A stretch of 64,000 nt of DNA from an uncultured Acetatifactor sp. (lineage in GTDB: Bacteria > Bacillota > Clostridia > Lachnospirales > Lachnospiraceae): the NCBI GenBank assembly GCA_910584375.1, contig CAJUAH010000010.1, positions 66,456 through 130,455 of the forward strand. The letters are read 5' to 3'. Positions 18,150 through 26,540 of this stretch are shown piece by piece. The notes below the pieces were generated by a model. That model did no database searches. It was not told where the DNA came from and was given only the letters and a program-made list of their open reading frames with translations. How positions within the stretch are numbered: position 1 is the stretch's first letter; every line of letters starts with the position of its first letter. Both the position numbers and the translations under genes were made by a program.

Positions 18150-18476
18150 AGCCGCAATCCCTCTCTTTTATACTTACTATTAAAAGCAGTCCCCACAAAA
18201 TATAACGCATGCCGCCTCTAAGAACCTGCTTGCCACATTTCCATTATGACACAGCATACACATAATATCCATATAATTTTCATGGCTTTTTTCACCGATC
18301 CTCTTTTCCCCGCGCATAACGCTATAATTCTGCGCCGCCGGTTGACTGCGTCCGTCCGCCTATGACGTCTTTGTACACACATACAGCGCTTTTTCATTTT
18401 TCGACGAAACATGTTGACTCATGGGGAAATAAGATATATCATAATTATATAATTAAACTCCAGGAGGAACAAATCT
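18150..18476. other. intergenic region between divergent genes
   Basis: 327 bases between the esterase and the lipoprotein gene, which are read away from each other. It holds the forward promoter at 18414-18442. No RNA gene or complete small frame was recognised in the rest; no convincing minus-strand promoter was found. Confidence 0.6.
18414..18442 (+). promoter_or_regulatory. promoter of the 18.5-kb lipoprotein gene
   Basis: TTGACT (18414-18419), a 17-base spacer and TATCAT (18437-18442). It lies 35 bases before the ATG, and an AGGAGG site follows at about 18463. Confidence 0.6.
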
Positions 18477-19700
18477 ATGTGTAAAAAAATAAATTTGTTG
18501 TTCTTCATCCTCCTGCTGTGCGGGCTGTCCGGCTGTAGCCGGGCGGCAGCCGCGCCGGAGCAGGGGCAGCATCGGATGACGGATATCTCTTCCGCAGAGG
18601 CGGAAATTCTTTCCATGACAGGGAGTATACAGGAAACGGAAACGCTTATGGGGGACAGGATCATCCTGACTGATGAGGAAATCTTCGCCCGGCATGCGGA
18701 GAGCGTACCGCCGGGGAGCTATGCCAGCCTCGATACCGTCATTCGGAATAGGGATCGTATCTTTTTCCAGATAAGCTATTCCGAAGAAATGGCGCAGTAT
18801 ACATACCGCAACCAGCTCTATGTGCGGTCGTTGGGAAAAGATGAAGATACCCTGCTCTACGATACTTCCGACGCGTACTGTCTCAACGGGATATGCGCCA
18901 ACGATATGTATCTGTACTGGGTGGAGTATGTGTCGTCCCCTAAGTCTGACGGTGCGGGAGTATCCGTATCTTTTAAAGTCATGCAATGCCAACTGGATAA
19001 TGGCAACATAAGCTGTATTGCGGAAAGAAACGGCGATGATTACTATGATATGTCTCTGCAAGTGTCAGATCGCTTTCTGACCTGGTATGACGTCCACATA
19101 CAGGATCCTGAGCCAACGGTTGAGTTGGTCGTGTTCGATATCGAAAAACAGAGATTTCAGGAACGAACCGCCGTAGAGGGTGATATACAGGGGCTGACAG
19201 TGGCGCTCTACAATTCTTATATGGGAATCACAGAAAACGGCATCACGTATTTTATGAAAGACGACCGGGAACAACTCTATATCCGACGGGAGAATCTGGA
19301 TACGGGGGCGACAGACACCATCCTTCTGGGCGAGACCAAGCCCTACGACAAAATCGCCGCATGTTTTTCTGACAGTCGGTACATAGGGTGGTATACCGAC
19401 TATGGAGATAGGGGCGACTATTATTTTTATGACACCGACTCCGAAAAGCTGTATCTCTGGAATGCGAAAAAAGACGGCATGTATATTTTCTCCAATTATT
19501 TTTGCGGGGGAAAACTGTATTTCAACAATACCGCCAACCACTATGTCTACGTCTGGGATCTTCCCACCGGACAGGTACGTTGCCAGAATTTTGGGGAAGA
19601 CGCATATTGGATCAGATCCTATGGGGATGGTAATCTGCTCTATCTGGGCACCAGCTCCATAGACACCGCCGGATGCTGCGCCCTGCACGGCGGCGATTGA
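18477..19700 (+). CDS. lipoprotein, beta-propeller-like, unknown
   Basis: 407 residues. The signal peptide is followed by the lipobox LSGC near residue 19, so a lipid-anchored outside protein is expected. The rest has repeated four-stranded units (YLYWVEYVSSPKSDGAGVSV, RFLTWYDVHIQDPEPTVELV, YFYDTDSEKLYLW), which suggest a propeller of the type found in DUF5050 and related sensors. AGGAGG lies eight bases before the ATG and a good promoter precedes it. No family was firmly recognised. It converges on the phosphoesterase gene with only 11 bases between them. Confidence 0.7.
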   Translation: MCKKINLLFFILLLCGLSGCSRAAAAPEQGQHRMTDISSAEAEILSMTGSIQETETLMGDRIILTDEEIFARHAESVPPGSYASLDTVIRNRDRIFFQISYSEEMAQYTYRNQLYVRSLGKDEDTLLYDTSDAYCLNGICANDMYLYWVEYVSSPKSDGAGVSVSFKVMQCQLDNGNISCIAERNGDDYYDMSLQVSDRFLTWYDVHIQDPEPTVELVVFDIEKQRFQERTAVEGDIQGLTVALYNSYMGITENGITYFMKDDREQLYIRRENLDTGATDTILLGETKPYDKIAACFSDSRYIGWYTDYGDRGDYYFYDTDSEKLYLWNAKKDGMYIFSNYFCGGKLYFNNTANHYVYVWDLPTGQVRCQNFGEDAYWIRSYGDGNLLYLGTSSIDTAGCCALHGGD

Positions 19701-19711
19701 CGGTCGGGAGG

Positions 19712-20419
19712 TCAGCGTCCGAACAGGGCGTTGACCTCCATCTTGCTTACGATTCCCTGGGTGTCCACGCCGGGATGGGTCACATAGATCCGGCAGACCT
19801 GCTCCACAAATTCGCGCTCCAGTCCCAGCCGCCGGGCGATGACCTCCACCTTCCGCCCCGCCCTCATATCCCGCAGGATGGACTGCACCGTCTGCTCCAG
19901 ATTTTCCTCCGACAGTCCCCTGGGCGGCGAGTCTTTCCCCGTCCCGGCTGTCAGATCGACTCTCTCCACGCTCCAGGAGCCTGCGCTCTCCTCCACTTCC
20001 AGAATCGCCATGGTCACGGGCAGACGAAAACGTCTGGGGCCGCAACTGCCTGGATTCAGAAAGCATACGCCCTCCTCCGTTTTCTGCTCATATTTATGGG
20101 AGTGACCGTATATAAACAGATCGACCCCCTCCAGATCTTCTCTCCTGTGTTTCCGGTTGTGTACCATATAAACGCGCAGGCCAAACAGCGTGACGTCCAG
20201 CTCCTGGGGCATTCCCTCGGCCCATTCTTTGTCGTTGTTGCCCCGCACCGCATAGACCGGGGCGATCCGCTCCAGCTCTTCCAGTATCTTCGGACTGCTC
20301 AGATCGCCGCCGTGCAGAATCACATCACAGGTTCCGAGTATCTCCGTCACTTCGGGGCGCAGCAGATCGTGGGTGTCCGCCAGAACGGCGATCCTGCGGC
20401 GCAGCAGCCGTGTTGCCAC
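19712..20419 (-). CDS. YfcE/MJ0936-type metallophosphoesterase
   Basis: 235 residues from a GTG at 20419; an ATG at 20440 is also possible but overlaps the upstream gene by 17 bases. Metal ligands are visible as VLADTHD, ILHGGDLS, VRGNNDKEW and IYGHSHK, with LNPGSCGPRRF near residue 150. The enzyme class cleaves phosphodiesters in vitro; the natural substrate is unknown. Residues 180-235 form an extra C-terminal domain not found in the shortest members, with RAGRKVEVIARRLGLERE as a possible helix-turn-helix. It follows the radical SAM gene by four bases, so the two may work together. Confidence 0.82.
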   Translation of the reverse strand: MATRLLRRRIAVLADTHDLLRPEVTEILGTCDVILHGGDLSSPKILEELERIAPVYAVRGNNDKEWAEGMPQELDVTLFGLRVYMVHNRKHRREDLEGVDLFIYGHSHKYEQKTEEGVCFLNPGSCGPRRFRLPVTMAILEVEESAGSWSVERVDLTAGTGKDSPPRGLSEENLEQTVQSILRDMRAGRKVEVIARRLGLEREFVEQVCRIYVTHPGVDTQGIVSKMEVNALFGR

Positions 20420-20423
20420 GCCC

Positions 20424-21452
20424 CTACCGCCCGTCCACATAACAGTTCAGAAGGTATCCCGTATAGTCCCCCCGCTCAAACGCCCTATCCGACCGGGGAT
20501 CGCCGTATTTTTCCACCAGCTCCCGAAGGGTGATATTTCTCGCCAGGTTCAGCGCTTGGGTGTCCTCCTCCAGGATCCTGCGGATCAGCTCGTCCTGCCC
20601 GTCGGTCTTGAGATTGCCGATCCTCCAGTTGGGCGACATATGGGTAAAATTGAAAAATACGTCGTACCGGTTGGATATATTGAGCACGATCTCCCCCTCA
20701 TTGTGATAGACAACGCTGCTTTCCTCCGCTCCCAGCAGCTCGCACCACTCCCTCTCCGTCTTCGTGTCTTCATAGTGCAGAAAACAGGGAATCAACTCCC
20801 GGGGGATATCCTGCTTTTTGATGCGGATATCGTACAGCTTGCGGTTTTCCCCGTCGCAGGATCCGGCATGTACAAAGAACGAAAAGGGAGCGTCCAGCCC
20901 CTCGCACCGCTCATACAGTTTCATATCTTCTATAAGGGGTAATAGCTGTACCACTTCGTCTTTATTTTCCTCGTTGATAAATGCCTGCCAGCGGGGCGTT
21001 ATGCCGTTCTCAATCAGTATCTGCGTAGTCTGTATAAGTTCCCGGAAAGCGCCCTTTCTGCCCACATAGCGGTCGGTAAACTCCTCCAGGCCGAAAAAAG
21101 TCAACTGCACTTTCTGTACGCCCACTTCCTTTAGAAACTTCACATACTGTTCGTCCCGGACGATCCGCCAGAAACTGCCCAATTCAAACCGTCTGGGCAT
21201 GATCCCCCGAGAGAGGCGTATATCCCGGCTCCAGCGCTCTCTGTAATCATCGCAATAATCCGGCTCTCTCAGCCAGCTATAGAAAGTGATATTCTCAAAA
21301 TACGGTTCGAAATAACGGAAGATCCACTCGTCCGCTCCCTCTTCCATCCGTCTGTTGGGCATATGGCCCAGCCAGCAGTGTCTGCAGCGGTTGGGACAGC
21401 CGTACATATCCACCACCAGCGACAGATGCTTATCCAATCTTTTTACGCTCAT
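20424..21452 (-). CDS. radical SAM protein, unknown substrate
   Basis: 342 residues from the ATG at 21452, with AAGGAG six bases upstream. YGCPNRCRHCWLGHMPNRR carries the CxxxCxxC motif that binds the 4Fe-4S cluster and S-adenosylmethionine. The family then shows the usual TIM-barrel strands (ITFYSWLREPDYCDDYRERW, GVQKVQLTFFGLEEFTDRYV). The C-terminal part has VCGC-free, Asn-rich loops and no second Cys cluster was noticed. Whether it modifies a peptide, an RNA or a small molecule cannot be told. The partner gene is the phosphoesterase four bases downstream. Confidence 0.82.
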   Translation of the reverse strand: MSVKRLDKHLSLVVDMYGCPNRCRHCWLGHMPNRRMEEGADEWIFRYFEPYFENITFYSWLREPDYCDDYRERWSRDIRLSRGIMPRRFELGSFWRIVRDEQYVKFLKEVGVQKVQLTFFGLEEFTDRYVGRKGAFRELIQTTQILIENGITPRWQAFINEENKDEVVQLLPLIEDMKLYERCEGLDAPFSFFVHAGSCDGENRKLYDIRIKKQDIPRELIPCFLHYEDTKTEREWCELLGAEESSVVYHNEGEIVLNISNRYDVFFNFTHMSPNWRIGNLKTDGQDELIRRILEEDTQALNLARNITLRELVEKYGDPRSDRAFERGDYTGYLLNCYVDGR

Positions 21453-21618
21453 ATGTGACTCCTTCATTTATGATGAGGTACTTTTCTCCCTTGAAATATC
21501 CCCCATATTTCGTTCTGAGAATACTCCAAAACACCAATTTCTGTTACCATTTATTCCAGTTTTCTTTTATTATTTCTTACAGCTTGAATCATACAACATA
21601 CGCCCGTCCGTGCCAGCG

Positions 21619-22356
21619 CTACAGACAATCGTTCGGTCGGCAGGCCAGAACAGAGAAATCCACATAGGGGTACGCCTCCATGCTCTCCTCTATGATCCTG
21701 CTGTTTAGATTGATCCAGCTAATGCATTTGTCCAGAATGATGGCGTCGCTGGTTATCACATTCTCCAGTTTTTCCAGCGTTGTGTCCACGTTGTGGATCA
21801 CCTCCGCCTGCACCTCGAAAGGGGCCTGGCCCAGCACAGTCTGTATCTGCTCCTTAAGACGCCCGGAATTGGACACAGGGGCGTCCAGATAGAATACCGC
21901 CTTGCCGATCCCGTACCGCTCCAGCATATCGCCGATCAGGGAGATGGCCGGGGCCGTCTTGTCGATCAGCCGGTAAGTGCCTCTGAGCGCCGCCAGATCC
22001 CGCACCGTGCCGTCCATGCATTTCAGCAGCAGGGAGCGGGACAGGGCCACCTCCAGCGTGATGACCGTGTTGAAACCGTCGATATGTACCACGCTGCCCT
22101 GAGGGAGCGCGGTCTGCTCCTTTTTCCTGCGGCTCTCGATATTGTCGCTGGAGGAGACGGCCCGCGCCAGCGCCAGTCTCTGTCTCTCGGACAGCAGGAA
22201 ATGATTGCCCACAAAGGTGGACGCCGCCTTGATCGGATAGCCCCTGTCCAGCAGATACCGAAGATCCTGCCCCGCAGTGAGCAGCCTGGGATACGCGTCG
22301 CCGTAAAATTCGGTCTTATCGTTGGGAGAATACCCCCTTTGTACTGTTTTACACAT
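21619..22356 (-). CDS. DUF434-domain protein
   Basis: 245 residues from the ATG at 22356, with GGAG eight bases upstream. The N-terminal part fits DUF434 (RGYSPNDK, STFVGNHFLLSERQRLALAR), and the remainder fits the accompanying DUF5616-like domain, which has GSVVHIDGFNTVITLEVALS and SAIILDK-like Asp-rich strands suggestive of a PIN-like or nuclease-like fold. The function is not known. It is 26 bases downstream of hicB and likely in the same operon, which is an unusual neighbour for a toxin-antitoxin pair. Confidence 0.75.
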   Translation of the reverse strand: MCKTVQRGYSPNDKTEFYGDAYPRLLTAGQDLRYLLDRGYPIKAASTFVGNHFLLSERQRLALARAVSSSDNIESRRKKEQTALPQGSVVHIDGFNTVITLEVALSRSLLLKCMDGTVRDLAALRGTYRLIDKTAPAISLIGDMLERYGIGKAVFYLDAPVSNSGRLKEQIQTVLGQAPFEVQAEVIHNVDTTLEKLENVITSDAIILDKCISWINLNSRIIEESMEAYPYVDFSVLACRPNDCL

Positions 22357-22381
22357 AGTGTCCGCTCCCTGTTCAATATTT

Positions 22382-22735
22382 TCACATCTGCGCTTTCTGC
22401 CCCTCGGCAAACAGGCGCAACGCCTTTTCCACCACCGCATTCAGGCTCTCGCCGTTTGCCTCGGAGATCACCGCCAGTTCCCTGTGCAGAGTCGGCTGTA
22501 TGCGGACATTAAAGACCCCTTTATACTCCTTGCAGGGCGCCTTTCCCACTTCCTGGCAAAAAGTAAGATACTCATCCACCGCACTGTGGAATTCCTGCTC
22601 AATCTCCTCCAGCTTATCACTGGAAAAATCTACATGGTCATCTATACCCAGAATGGTACCCCTCAGCCGTTTCCCATGCGCGTCATACACAATACTTGTA
22701 TGGTATCCCCTATATTCCAGAACATTGTCTCTCAT
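22382..22735 (-). CDS. hicB: HicB-family antitoxin
   Basis: 117 residues. The HicB partial RNase H-like fold is seen in YRGYHTSIVYDAHGKRLRGT, then AVDEYLTFCQEVGKAP, and the C-terminal part (GVFNVRIQPTLHRELAVISE to the end) is a ribbon-helix-helix DNA-binding domain. The ATG at 22735 has GGGAG seven bases upstream and overlaps the hicA stop in a TGATG. It should bind and silence HicA and repress its own operon. Confidence 0.85.
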   Translation of the reverse strand: MRDNVLEYRGYHTSIVYDAHGKRLRGTILGIDDHVDFSSDKLEEIEQEFHSAVDEYLTFCQEVGKAPCKEYKGVFNVRIQPTLHRELAVISEANGESLNAVVEKALRLFAEGQKAQM

Positions 22736-22992
22736 CACAGTTCTCCCATCTCCTTTAACTTTCTTACCAGATCCTCCACGGCTCCCCTATCCATTGAATC
22801 TCCCCGATGGGGCTTGTGAAACATAAATACCCTTTGATCTGACTCTCGGTAAAACTTAACTCTTGAACCTGAAGTTTTCCCTTTATTATACTCCTGAAAA
22901 CCCAGTTTATCCAGCAAAAATCTGACTTCGGCAAATGTATAGTTATTTGGAATTTCAGCTATCCGCTTTTTAGCTTTATCCAGCGTGCTCAT
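22735..22992 (-). CDS. hicA: HicA-family toxin (mRNA interferase)
   Basis: 85 residues from the ATG at 22992, which has AAAGGAG upstream. The dsRBD-like HicA fold is seen in TFAEVRFLLDKLGFQEYNKG, KTSGSRVKFYRESDQR and VFMFHKPHRGD, where the His of the FHKPH block is the likely catalytic residue. HicA proteins cleave mRNA. The order toxin then antitoxin is usual for hicAB. The intact pair suggests it is functional. Confidence 0.87.
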   Translation of the reverse strand: MSTLDKAKKRIAEIPNNYTFAEVRFLLDKLGFQEYNKGKTSGSRVKFYRESDQRVFMFHKPHRGDSMDRGAVEDLVRKLKEMGEL

Positions 22993-23040
22993 AGTCTCCT
23001 TTCCACGGTTGTAACTATTCACTAGTTACAGTCTACCGCT

Positions 23041-25542
23041 TTATCTAATAAATGTCAATATTCTCCCTCTATTTTGCCCTGTCCCTTTGCCGCTGCCTGT
23101 CTGGATGGTGATCGCGCCGCTCTCAGGGGTCTGCGCCACCGTGCAACCCTTGTCCAAAAGCCGTTCCAACAGTTCTCTGTGGGGATGCCCGTAGGAGTTG
23201 TCCCGCCCGGCGGAGATCAGCGCCAGCCGGGGCGTGACTGCCCGCAAAAAAGCGTCCGTTGTGGAATACCTGGAACCGTGATGGGCAACTTTCAGCACAT
23301 CCGGCTCCGTCCGGGATATCCGCCGCAGATAGGCGGCCAGTTCCCGCTCTCCCTCCCCCTCCACATCGCCGGTAAGCAGAATGCTAAAATCGCCTTCCTC
23401 CAGCAGATAACAGGCGGAAGAGGCATTGCTCTCCCCCTGGTATCCCGCCCTGGGCCACAGACAGGTCAGCCGGAAGTCCCCCTGCTGCCAGCCCATTCCC
23501 TGGGAGAGATACTCCACATGGCAGCCCGCGTCCAGGGCCAGATCCCGCAGCTCCTCCAAGGTTTCCGGAAGGGGCTTTGCCACCTGCGGAAGATACAGAG
23601 TTCCCACGCGGATTCCCCTGCCGTCCGTCAGCAATTCCCGGACGGCGCTTATATGATCCTGGTCTCCATGGGACAGAAAGATACCGTCCACAAAGCCGAC
23701 GCCACGGTATTTCAAATAGGGTATCAACACATATTCCCCCGGGGCGCTGCGGCTGCTGCTCCCCCCGTCAAAGAGGTATGTCTGCCCCATGGCAGTGTGT
23801 ACACAGACGCAGTCCCCCTGTCCCACATCCAGCATTGTCATGGAAAAGCCGCACCGGGGCCGTACCGTCACCGACAGAACCGCCAGGCTCAGAGCTGCCA
23901 GCCCGCCGAGGCAGTGCCGTTTCCCCCACTTCCCGCAAGTCTCCCGAGGACATTTCCGCCGCCTCTTTCCAGCCCCCAGCAGTATGACCGCAACGGTCAA
24001 AATGCCATAGTATCCCGCGATCTGCCCCACGCCGGGTCGGCCCACGATCCACAGATGCCCCGGCAGTCCTTCCGCCAGGCGGCATATTCCCTCGTAAAGG
24101 GCCAATATCCCCGTCACCATCCACCGCACCGGCAGGATGCCGGGCAATACCATGAGCGTTAGTCCCCCCGCCAGCAACAGGCCCATCAGCGGCAGCACGA
24201 CCAGATTCAACACCGTGCCGTAGATGGGGATCTGATAAAAATACCAGAGCTGCACCGGCAGGGTGGCCAGCGTGACGGACAGGCTGGCCAGCAGCCCCCG
24301 GTATATCCCCCTCCAAAGCGCTGCCGTTCTTCTGAAAAACTTATTCCCTGCCGCCTTTTTTCCCATGGCGCCATCTGACTTTCCGCCGATACCGTTCTTA
24401 CGGTTCCCCCGCTTAGCCACATGCTCTATCGCTCCGAGCAGAGCCGGATAAACCCATCCCATTCCCGCCACGGCCCCAAAGGACAACAGAAAACCGCAGT
24501 GATACGCCAGTCTGGGGTTGTGGCACAGCATCCCCGCCGCCAGCACTCCCATGGCCGTGAGCATATCGTAGCGTCTGCATCCGATCTCCCCCAGCATACG
24601 AATCAGATACATGCCTATGGCGCGGACTGCCGAGACGCCCCAGCCCACCATCCCCCCATAGAGGAGGATCGCGCCTCCTCCCAGCACCGCCGCGGGAATG
24701 ATGGGACAGCCAAAGCGGCGCAGCAATCCGTACAGTCCCATACCCAGCAGGGAGATATGCAGCCCTGATATCGCCAGTACATGCGCTATGCCATTGTCCT
24801 GATAGAGAGTTTTCAGTTCTCTGTCCAGTCCGCTGTTTTCTCCCAGCAGCATTTTTGCCAGAACAGAGGCCTCCCTCGCGGGAAGGGCCTGATAGAGACG
24901 CCGGGTCAGATTGCGGCGGCAGCGAAACAGAATCTCCCTGAGCCGCCAGCTCCTGTTATCACTGCCCAGAAGCCGGGCCTGCTTTAACCGGCCCGCCACG
25001 CCTTCGATCAGATAGTAGTCCGCGCTGTCCCACTCTCCCGGATTGGTGGCATGACGGTACAGTTGCAGCTGACCCCGCAGCGCTACCCGGCTGCCCAATG
25101 CCACCTGTTCCCGCAGCATGATCTCTCCCTCCGGCGACACACCCTCCCAGGCCGGCTGCTCCGCCGCCAGCTGGCATATCAGCCTGTCCTGCATTTTATG
25201 TTCCGCATGATATGAGACGGATATTTCGTCTCCCGATCGCGTATCAGACGATATCGCGACAGATTTCAGATAAAGAACCAGAATTTCCTCACCGTATAAG
25301 GTACGTACTTCCTTTTTGTATATCTGTCCGGTCACGGTCACCGGCAGTTCGTCCCAGGAATCGGTTTTCTGTGACAGGGACATCTCCTGCGCGAAACGCG
25401 ATTCCCATGGAGGCGGATCCGCCAGCCGCTGCCAGAATACGATTGCGGCGGCCAGCACCAGGCATCCGCACAAAAGCGGTCTTTTTATTCTATACACATA
25501 TACCTCCGTGGGGCTGTCTCTCATTGCCCCATGCCCTCTCAT
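23041..25542 (-). CDS. comEC: ComEC/Rec2 DNA uptake channel
   Basis: 833 residues, full length. An N-terminal region with two membrane helices and a beta-barrel-like DUF4131 domain is followed by the competence domain with about eight helices (GIAHVLAISGLHISLLGMGL is the signature) and a C-terminal metallo-beta-lactamase domain (LDVGQGDCVCVHTAMG, LSHGDQDHISAVREL, KVAHHGSRYSTTDAF). It forms the inner-membrane channel for single-stranded DNA in transformation. The start at 25542 follows the GerMN stop by one base; a GTG some 40 codons in, preceded by GGAGG, is an alternative. It ends the com operon. Confidence 0.93.
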   Translation of the reverse strand: MRGHGAMRDSPTEVYVYRIKRPLLCGCLVLAAAIVFWQRLADPPPWESRFAQEMSLSQKTDSWDELPVTVTGQIYKKEVRTLYGEEILVLYLKSVAISSDTRSGDEISVSYHAEHKMQDRLICQLAAEQPAWEGVSPEGEIMLREQVALGSRVALRGQLQLYRHATNPGEWDSADYYLIEGVAGRLKQARLLGSDNRSWRLREILFRCRRNLTRRLYQALPAREASVLAKMLLGENSGLDRELKTLYQDNGIAHVLAISGLHISLLGMGLYGLLRRFGCPIIPAAVLGGGAILLYGGMVGWGVSAVRAIGMYLIRMLGEIGCRRYDMLTAMGVLAAGMLCHNPRLAYHCGFLLSFGAVAGMGWVYPALLGAIEHVAKRGNRKNGIGGKSDGAMGKKAAGNKFFRRTAALWRGIYRGLLASLSVTLATLPVQLWYFYQIPIYGTVLNLVVLPLMGLLLAGGLTLMVLPGILPVRWMVTGILALYEGICRLAEGLPGHLWIVGRPGVGQIAGYYGILTVAVILLGAGKRRRKCPRETCGKWGKRHCLGGLAALSLAVLSVTVRPRCGFSMTMLDVGQGDCVCVHTAMGQTYLFDGGSSSRSAPGEYVLIPYLKYRGVGFVDGIFLSHGDQDHISAVRELLTDGRGIRVGTLYLPQVAKPLPETLEELRDLALDAGCHVEYLSQGMGWQQGDFRLTCLWPRAGYQGESNASSACYLLEEGDFSILLTGDVEGEGERELAAYLRRISRTEPDVLKVAHHGSRYSTTDAFLRAVTPRLALISAGRDNSYGHPHRELLERLLDKGCTVAQTPESGAITIQTGSGKGTGQNRGRILTFIR

Positions 25543-25543
25543 C

Positions 25544-26464
25544 CTACTCCAGAGTCGTGACTATATCCAGATTGCGCTCAAAGTAGGTAGTCAGGCTGTA
25601 CTTTTCCCGGTAGATACCGGAGTTATCCCCATTGATGGATATCTGAACGTGGTTTACATTGCTCAGCTCCACCAAGGAGTTGGTGATGGAGTAGATCGTG
25701 GCCTCCGGCGTCACCGTGTAAGGCTGGTTTAAAAAGGTCTCGTCCAGATTGACATAGCACACTCCGTCCCGCACCGTCACGCTGGCCACCTTGGTCGACG
25801 GATTGATCGTGGGATACAGCCCCTCCCTGTTGGGTCCTTTGATCAACTCCTCCACGATCAGTTTTTCCAGAGAGATATTGGTGAGGTACTCCTTGGTGCG
25901 GTTGGCGGCGATCAGTTGATCTCCCGCCTCGTTGGCAAAATACAGCTTTAGCTTTACTTCCTCATAAGTGTTGATGGCATTGCCGTCATTCTCTATAAAC
26001 TGATCCCTGTTCATCGTGGTCACGATATTCCCCAGGGAGTCCAGCAGAGGATTGCCGTTCACCGTGATGGATACAAAGTTGATCTGCGACAGTTGGGTCA
26101 GCGTCCTCACGATACACGCCCGCACCAGAACCTCCGTAGTCACGGACAGGTTGTAATAGCTTTCCGTCACATCCAGATAGACTTTTCCTGAATTTACATC
26201 CACACTCTGTACCTGAAAACCCATATTCAGGGGAGCCTTGTACTCCAGCTTGGCAGGAGTGGTAGCCAGAGCGTTCAACAGCTCCTTCACCTGATCCTCC
26301 ACCGTTTCCTCCTCCATATAATATTCATGCATCTCTGTTTTAGTCTCGGAGTTGCTCACATAATATACCGAGTATATATTGCTCCTGTCCTCCCGCTCTT
26401 TTTCGCAGGCGGCAAGAGAGAACAAACAGATCAGCAGCACCGGCAGCGCCGCGATTCGTCTCAT
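25544..26464 (-). CDS. GerMN-domain lipoprotein
   Basis: 306 residues from the ATG at 26464, with AGAGG upstream. The lipobox LAAC is near residue 19. Two GerMN (sporulation/germination) domains follow: one around MGFQVQSVDVNSGKVYLDVT and one around STKVASVTVRDGVCYVNLDE, each with the NHVQISIN- or NFVSITVN-like strand. GerMN domains are found in GerM, which helps spore peptidoglycan synthesis, and in the lipoproteins next to kinases such as LpqB. Here it sits between a histidine kinase and comEC in one operon. Confidence 0.85.
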   Translation of the reverse strand: MRRIAALPVLLICLFSLAACEKEREDRSNIYSVYYVSNSETKTEMHEYYMEEETVEDQVKELLNALATTPAKLEYKAPLNMGFQVQSVDVNSGKVYLDVTESYYNLSVTTEVLVRACIVRTLTQLSQINFVSITVNGNPLLDSLGNIVTTMNRDQFIENDGNAINTYEEVKLKLYFANEAGDQLIAANRTKEYLTNISLEKLIVEELIKGPNREGLYPTINPSTKVASVTVRDGVCYVNLDETFLNQPYTVTPEATIYSITNSLVELSNVNHVQISINGDNSGIYREKYSLTTYFERNLDIVTTLE

Positions 26465-26540
26465 AGTTTCCTCTTTCCCGCATATTCCAGACAGAGTCTG
26501 GAATATTGCCATAATGCGTATTGGAACGTCAGTTCCACAT

